Shown here one piece after another: positions 58,240-64,000 of a DNA stretch of 64,000 nt. The translations under genes and the position numbers were made by a program. Source of the stretch: Pseudevernia furfuracea (lineage: Eukaryota; Ascomycota; Lecanoromycetes; Lecanorales; Parmeliaceae); NCBI GenBank assembly GCA_022315425.1, contig JAIUPT010000017.1, forward strand, positions 310,001-374,000, read 5' to 3'. The stretch's first letter is position 1. Each line of letters begins with the position of its first letter. Under the pieces are notes generated by a model. The model was not told the origin of the DNA. It did not search any database and saw nothing but the letters and a program-made list of their open reading frames with translations.

Positions 58240-61005
58240 CTTGAAACTTATACGAGTATCGATAGTATCGATACTCGTAATCGTGATCTCTTCTTTTTGA
58301 ATCTCTAATAGAGTCGAAACAGTGCTCTAATCGCCTATAGTGTGCTCTCGAAGCTCATTTATTAATTCTGATATGCTCGTATAAGTCATTTGAGTTAGAA
58401 TAATCTAAACAAGCTCTCAAACATGATCGTTGAGGTGAACTTCATCAAGAACATTACGGAGGAGTACATGTGCGAATATTATGTCATGAAACGTTAAAAA
58501 ACTGTCTCTTATGATAGTCTCACAGAGTCAGAAACGCAGTCTGACGAATTTGTTTATAGTGATCTCGTAGAGTCTCTGTTCTCTACTAAATTCAATAACT
58601 GTAGATACTTTGTGACATTTAAGAATAATTTTATCTTCTACTCTGAAGTGTACTGCATTCGTCATAAGAGTGAAACGTTTGTTATGTTCTTACGTTTCAA
58701 AGTCTTTCTAGAGTCACGAGGCTATAAGATCTATCGCATTCGCCTCGATAATGAGATTGGTTTCATCGTCTATGCGTTGAAGCGTATTCAAAAGAAACTC
58801 ATGAATAAAAGCGAAAAGTGTGTTCTTCTGAGATATGAAGGGGAGTTCATTTTTCGCCTATATAATCTCATCAAGAAGAAGATTATTCGAGTCAATAATG
58901 TTTACTTCGTTGAGAAGCGTTCCTTGATTGTGAACCTCGAAGAAAAGACGAACGCTTATAAGTTCTCGATCAAGCGACAACGTCTTTATATATTAGTATT
59001 CGCTGTAGAGGAGACACTTGATGAATAGCGTATTATTAATATTTCGAAAGACATTGTCTTTATTATAAAGCCCTCAACGACTGCATCTGCATCTGCAATA
59101 AACAGATCAAGATCAAATTTTCTATGACCAGCTGAAAAGCAGACGTCTATATCAAAGCCCTCGTCCCTCGCACGAGTCGTATTATCGATCGCGTTCGCGC
59201 GAGCCTCTCGATCAATTGCTGCATTATTAGCTATCGAAAGAATAACTCGTTCCCTCACTGTCGTCGAAATGATTCGCGAAGACCTCGAGTTAAGTGCGAT
59301 TCAAAGAGTACTTCTTGATCATCTCGACACTACGATTTCGAATCTGCGAGACCTATCACCTAACCCTCTCTCGAAGACATTCGCGATCTTTGCGTTACTA
59401 ACGAATCATGTTAATAAGTCGAATATTTTCGAGTCGACGATCTATTAACAGATCATTTTCAATTAACTCTCTCGTATGCACTGAGAGCTCGTCATGCAAG
59501 ACGAATATAAATCTCTCATAAACAACAATACTTGATGTCTGATTCAGACGTCTTTAGATATTCATATTCTAAGAGATCGCTGAGTCTATATCGTGAAGCG
59601 AGACCTCGCTGAGAAAGTCACTCGTTATAAGATTCGCTGAGTGATTCGAGAATTCGAATAATAGAAGGGTCGTGACTATCATGACACGTTCGTCTTAGTG
59701 ATTAAGCTTATAAGTTATAAGGCGATCTTTGCTCTAATAGCGATTCTAAATTAAAACGTGAAACAAATAAACGTCAAAATCGTCTTTCTCTACGATAACG
59801 TTTAAGAAACGATTTATATGCGACAGTTCGATGATTTCAGCAAGAACGATATCAAAGTTTATAAGCTAAATAAGACTCTCTATAAACTCAAGCAATCTCT
59901 TAGAATTTGATATTAACACTTCTCGAAGTACATAAAGAAACTCGAACTAATACTCATCGAATCGAACGAGAGTGTCTTTATGAACGTTAAGAAGAGCATC
60001 ACTGTAGCCCTCTATATAAACGATATATTAATCATCGACCTCAGCAAAATCGACATTCAGCGCATCAAAAAGACCCTCAATGACAAGTTTTACATGTTCG
60101 ACTTGAGATCTTACGTCTATTATTTAGACATAATCGTCAAAAGAGATCGTGTCGTCGATATTCTTCGTCTGAGACAAGCAGTCTATGTTACTCGTTTCTT
60201 AAAGCATTTCAACTACTGAAGTCTTAATTCAGCCTTCACGCCTCTGAAAACCAGTCGCAAGTTACAATCTGCGAAAGAGGGCTATATTATCTCGAGAAAG
60301 CTGTGCGAGAATTATCAATCCGCCGTGAAATCCCTCATATATATTATGTTAAAAACTCGTTCTGATATCGCCTATGCTGTCTCTCTTATCAGCCGCTATT
60401 TAGTCAACTCGACCCAGACACACTGAAATGCAGTGATTCGAATCTTTCGATATCTTAGAGACACGATGCACTACGAACTCGTGTACAAAGGATCCCTTCA
60501 AGCCCTCATCGAATACATCGATTTCGATTGAGCTGACGACTCGACTCGAAGATCTATCTTCGACTATCTATTCAACGTCGATAGCGACGTCATCAGCTGA
60601 TTATCAAAGCGTTAAGTCATCGTCGCGTTATTTACTTGCGAAGCCGAGTATATCGATCAAACGTTGATTATCAAAGAAGTTATTTGATTGAAAACTCTTC
60701 TTAATCAACTTCTGCGGCCTCGAGACTCTGACTCGAAGATTATCATAATCTTCGACGACAATTAGAGCGCAATTGCCCTCGTCAAGAACGCTTAGTTTTA
60801 TACTCGCATCAAGCATATTGATATCGTTCATTATTTCGTACGTGAAAAAGTCAATGACGACATCGTGAACATGCAATTCGTACCCACGGATAAACAAATA
60901 ATCGACGGTCTCATCAAAGCCCTCTGCCTCGACAAATTCGTTGTCTTTCGCGATGCCCTTGAGGTGAAATCAGCCTTAAAACATCCCCTCAGCGTCAAAG
61001 ACTAA
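58240..61005 (+). pseudogene. pol: CopA pol: pre-integrase finger, integrase, RT, RNase H
   Basis: Readable almost end to end in one frame with TGA at likely Trp codons. HH-CC finger: 'SHLS', stop, 'NNLNKL...EEYMCEYYVMKR' (58.39-58.5 kb). Integrase core: 'VYSDLVESLF', 'NCRYFVTFKNNF', 'KIYRIRLDNEIGF' (58.55-58.77 kb). The sequence then jumps to 'LMNKSEKCVLLRYEGEF', lacking ~95 residues that should hold the third catalytic acid. RT: 'DYHDTFVLVIKLISYKAIFA' and 'VALYINDILIIDLSKIDIQR' (YVDD is Tyr-Ile-Asn-Asp). RNase H: 'SDIAYAVSLISRYLVNSTQTH', 'CEAEYID', 'NMQFVPTDKQIIDGLIKAL'. Natural stop TAA 61003-61005. Confidence 0.85.
58251..58279. repeat. 29-bp perfect palindrome (14-bp arms, 1-nt centre)
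   Basis: tacgagtatcgata / g / tatcgatactcgta. It is located where the copia frame becomes readable again, so it may be a footprint at the insertion joint or chance within coding sequence. Confidence 0.75.
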
Positions 61006-61387
61006 CCCTCAGCGCTCTTGCTTCTAACCTGAAGTCGTTAGTTTCAGAGGAGTGACGCTATTCATCTTGCCTGTGAACGTCAGATCTTTAGTTTTCTTTC
61101 ACTGCTTCTTGTTTCACCCTCTCATATATTCACCGACCTCGTTTTGATAGAAATTGAGTGTGCATCAGGTCTATTTCAAAGAAAACTTTCAAAAAACCGC
61201 CTTTTTTCGGAAAATGGAAGTTTTGTATAAAGAACCAGAACGAATTTTTACATGTCTTCGAATTTGACATAGTCGTTTTCAGAACTTGATTTCTTCACTT
61301 TTGTGAACCGGACTTCGCGCTAACCCGATTGGGGTTTTTTGCGTCGCGAAGTGCGAAAATCGTGTTTTCGCATTTTTGAGTATGCGA
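61006..61387 (+). other. CopA 3' untranslated region
   Basis: Between the pol stop and the polypurine tract. Little mutated (CC, GG and CA words are common), no frame. Confidence 0.5.
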
Positions 61388-61398
61388 GCGAAGGGGAG
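61388..61398 (+). promoter_or_regulatory. CopA polypurine tract
   Basis: gcgaaggggag directly precedes the 3' LTR, the expected plus-strand primer. Confidence 0.8.
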
Positions 61399-61520
61399 TG
61401 TCAAAATTCGGGTCACGTGACATGGTCACGTGATGCGCTAAGGCGCATCCTCATAGTCGCTCTTTACTCTCGTAGCATTCTATAGATAACAACTAAGTGT
61501 CCTACCACCTATTCTTGACA
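61399..61520 (+). repeat. CopA 3' LTR (122 bp)
   Basis: It starts TGTCAAAATTCGGG and ends ATTCTTGACA. Only a handful of differences from the 5' LTR. Confidence 0.9.
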
Positions 61521-62076
61521 TTTCTTTCGTCTTAATTATCTCTTAATTTAAGTCTTTTATTTAAGCATTATCGTCGTTATTATTTATATCGTACGTGTTA
61601 TTCTTAATAATCTTTTTAACGACTTTTAACATTTATAATCGACGAAGAATTTAACGTATAAAATATTATAAAAAATATATTAATCTTAACAATTTTAATA
61701 ACTAATTCTCTCGAAGAAAAAAGCGCTTTTTTTTTAAACTTTATTATTATTTTAAATTTTAATTTAAGATATCGTCGATAAAAGTAAGATATTAATAATT
61801 AATTAATGCTTAATAATCTTATTTTCTTTAATACGATTATTAATTATAAAATCTATATCGCTATCTTTTATCGTTTCGAGAATAACGATTACGAACTTAT
61901 CGAAGTCGAATTCGACGATAAAGACTCTTAGATTATACTTAATGTTTTGATTAAAAACTATCAGTCTAAGAATATCGATCTCTATAAAGAACTAATACGT
62001 CGAATATTCGATTTTATTTTTAAAGATAAGAGAGTTCCTTAATACGAAAAGAACTTTCGTAAGATTATTTTTAATA
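61521..62076 (+). pseudogene. CopA gag fragment, heavily mutated second copy
   Basis: Aligns to 41,889-42,445 of CopA in the same orientation, with dense C-to-T/G-to-A changes relative to it. It directly abuts the 3' LTR on the left and the CTGTCC element on the right. Too mutated to keep a frame. Confidence 0.8.
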
Positions 62077-63184
62077 CTGTCCGGGCCCTCCGCGAAGTTC
62101 TAATACCATCATATAACTAGTATATGATGATCTCATAACGATATATAGTTATATAACCGGGATATAATAGTTCTATTCTCGTCGTTGATTAGTTATATTC
62201 TCGTTATATATAACAAAATTCTTATAAATAGTTGCGTAACGATTATATAACGATTATATTAATTTAAAGTCTTCTTCGTTATTTAGGAAGGTGCTATACT
62301 TGAAAAAAAATTCTAAGTCTCGCAATTATTCACAGCAGTCACAGCAGTCATGCAGTCATTACAATCATTGCAGTTATTGCAGTCATGTCGTTATGCAGTC
62401 ATGCAGCCATGGCGCCATGTCGCCATTGCAGTCATGCAGCCATGGAGCCATGGAGACATCTCAGTCACTGCAGCCATGTCGCCATGTAGCCATTGCAGCC
62501 ATTGCAGTCATTGCAGTCATGCCGCCATGTAGCCATTGCAGCCACTGCAGCCATGCAGCCATGCAGCCATGGAGACATGGAGACATCTCAGATACCGCCA
62601 TGTAGCCATTGCAGTCACTGCAGCCATGTCGCGATGCAGCCATTGCAGTCATTGCAGCCATGACAGTCAATGCAGTCATTGCAGCCATGTCGCGATGCAG
62701 CCATTACAGTCATTGCAGCCATGACAGTCACTGCAGTCACTACAGCCATGTCGCGATGCAGCCATTGCAGTCATTGCAGTCATTGCAGTCATTGCAGTCA
62801 TTGCAGTCACTGCAGCCATGGAGACATCTCAGCCATTGCAGCCATGCCGCCATTGTAGCCATTGCAGCCATTGCAGCCATGCAGTCATGTATTCTTGAAA
62901 ATTAAGAAATCGATTAGAAATTGGCTAGAAATTGGCTAGAAATCGACTGAATTTAGAACCAATTTACACTCGTTGTATATTCGACTCAAAACCGGACTCA
63001 CAACTTCACGACAACTTCACTAAACCTGATTTGGTTGTAGGGAAGGTCTTTCGAGCTATATGATCGTTGTCGTTTAATTGTAAAACCAGCTCAAGCTAGT
63101 CGCAGAACTAGTCGCACGACCAATTAAGAACTAATTCGTAATCGTCTCATAACCGTCTTAAAACCTATAAGGTTGGCAGGACAG
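62077..63184 (-). mobile_element. CTGTCC-ended element, copy b (1.11 kb, inverse orientation)
   Basis: Left end CTGTCCGGGCCC, right end GGCAGGACAG, TA outside both. It matches copy a (50146-51607) as an inverted copy, with a shorter satellite. The flanks are heavily mutated while the element is not, so it arrived after the mutation or escaped it. Confidence 0.75.
62330..62893. repeat. 9-bp satellite (TGCAGCCAT family), copy b
   Basis: Reverse-complement version of the satellite in copy a, with the marker 'ggagacatctcag' at three places. The open frames across it are repeat artefacts. Confidence 0.85.
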
Positions 63185-64000
63185 TATCAAAGAAATTAAA
63201 TATTCTTAAGCGTTAGATTCGACGATATATGTCACTATTACGATTAATACGAAAGTCTTTAATAATTATAGTTGAGAAATAATCGTTACTATCGTAAAAA
63301 TAAAAAGAAGAACGTCAGAGAATTAAACGAATAATATGACATTATTAATATAATTCTTTCGATCTAATTAAAATTATTCTTTTAGTTACATTTCTACGAT
63401 AAAAGATATATTTTGATATAACGTAATATATAAATAAATCTTGTAATATATAAATAAATCTTTGAAGCTATGATAATCACAAGTATAAGAATCTTCGATA
63501 CGAATAACTTCTAATAATGTCTGTTATATTAGAGCTAAAGATTTAATTATTTCAGAAAACACTCTTCGTCTTCATATAACATTATATAATTATAATCGAG
63601 TAACGTTTATAGAACGAGATTATCGTATAAATATAAATTGTTTAAATAATATAATAATTATACTTTAGACAATTACACGACGTTAATCTATATCAAAACA
63701 ATTTGAATTAATAGTCGATAAATAAAAGCTTTTTCTTTTGAAGAATGTTCTTCTTAAACAATTATTAAATAATATTAATCGACACGTTGTTGTTTATCTT
63801 GAATTTAATAGAGTGAATAAGCTTGATTATTTTAATAATGCGAAATATATACGTAAAGTTATTAATTTTTAATCTTTTATTATAAGATTTCTTCGAGAAT
63901 TATAATAGACTCGAGTAGAGTTAAAATTAACTTATTTCGATTATAAAAGACTTCAGACATTTACGACTTATTCTCATATATCTATCTCTTATCTCTTATT
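63185..64000 (+). pseudogene. Second transposase relic (partial, runs off the window)
   Basis: Aligns to about 54,804-55,620 of the transposase relic in the same orientation. Examples: 'tatcaaagaaatta' against 'tatcattgaaatta' at the left joint, and 'ggagatttaattatttcaga' type identity at 63,540. It is far more mutated, with no open frame of note. It shows the transposase belongs to a repeated element. Confidence 0.7.

Larger units (their letters stand above)
40512..61520 (+). mobile_element. CopA: Ty1/copia retrotransposon split by ~14.8 kb of other elements
   Basis: The 122-bp LTRs at 40512-40633 and 61399-61520 are nearly identical, followed by a half-tRNA primer site and preceded by a polypurine tract respectively. 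Internal coding order on the + strand is gag, protease, (interruption 43481-~58240), integrase, RT, RNase H: the copia order. The flanks do not match (left AGAAT, right TTTCT), so the present ends were not made by one insertion event. It interrupts GypA-1 on the left; on the right lies another CopA fragment. Confidence 0.85.

Noticed and set aside
44690..58240. Terminal inverted repeats for the large DNA-transposon block
   Set aside because: Only weak similarity ('cgataaatagcga' against 'gagataaacagcga'); not enough to define ends, so none is annotated.
58240..61005. Alternative genetic code (TGA read as Trp)
   Set aside because: Gln codons are also turned to TAA/TAG in the same frames, the host gene at the left edge uses TGG, and mutation context explains TGA. 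A nuclear recoding is unnecessary.

Overview
The window looks like nuclear DNA of a filamentous ascomycete. The evidence is one host gene end with a short fungal-type intron (GT...GCTGAC...AG), followed by more than 62 kb of nested, degenerate transposable elements scarred by RIP-like C-to-T / G-to-A mutation. I cannot name the species. Apart from the first ~1 kb I see no intact gene; the rest is a gene graveyard that can be unpicked layer by layer, because target-site duplications (TSDs) survive at most insertions.

Layout. 1-962: 3' end of an unidentified host gene. 963-1385: ordinary intergenic DNA. From ~1386 composition collapses to AT-rich. 1722-40511: an old + strand Ty3/gypsy chromovirus (here 'GypA-1', 206-bp LTR), cut in two places. 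Inside it are (a) GypB at 3987-10582 (minus strand, LTRs 383/382 bp, TSD TTAAC) and (b) GypC at 12604-38792 (minus strand, LTRs 268/267 bp, TSD TAACG). GypC is itself hit by a nearly full-length LINE (15766-21110, 13-bp TSD), a 5'-truncated LINE (23685-24127, 14-bp TSD) and a 12.8-kb three-LTR tandem of two further GypA copies (25361-38156, TSD ATATT). GypA therefore transposed both before and after GypC arrived.

40512-61520: a Ty1/copia element (CopA, 122-bp LTRs, half-initiator-tRNA primer site) split by ~14.8 kb of DNA-transposon material. This holds an inverted-repeat element with an 8-bp TSD (43481-44681), a 62-bp satellite, a minus-strand SNF2-family helicase pseudogene (~45.7-48.3 kb), an acidic repeat ORF, an element with CTGTCC ends and a 9-bp satellite core (50146-51607), an unrecognised coding relic (~51.96-53.5 kb) and a transposase pseudogene resembling Tnp2/Plavaka-type enzymes (53884-57620). 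The helicase, unknown gene and transposase may be cargo and motor of one large DNA transposon; its ends are not resolved. 61521-64000: a CopA fragment, a second CTGTCC element in inverse orientation, and a second decayed copy of the transposase, joined in a way that implies ectopic recombination.

The most unusual general signal is the mutation spectrum. Pairwise comparison of the three GypA LTRs shows C-to-T at both CpA and CpC with CpG spared. In coding relics this turns Trp TGG into TGA, Gly into Asp/Glu, and one catalytic Asp of every reverse transcriptase I could read into Asn. All domain assignments are from reading conceptual translations; no database search was run.
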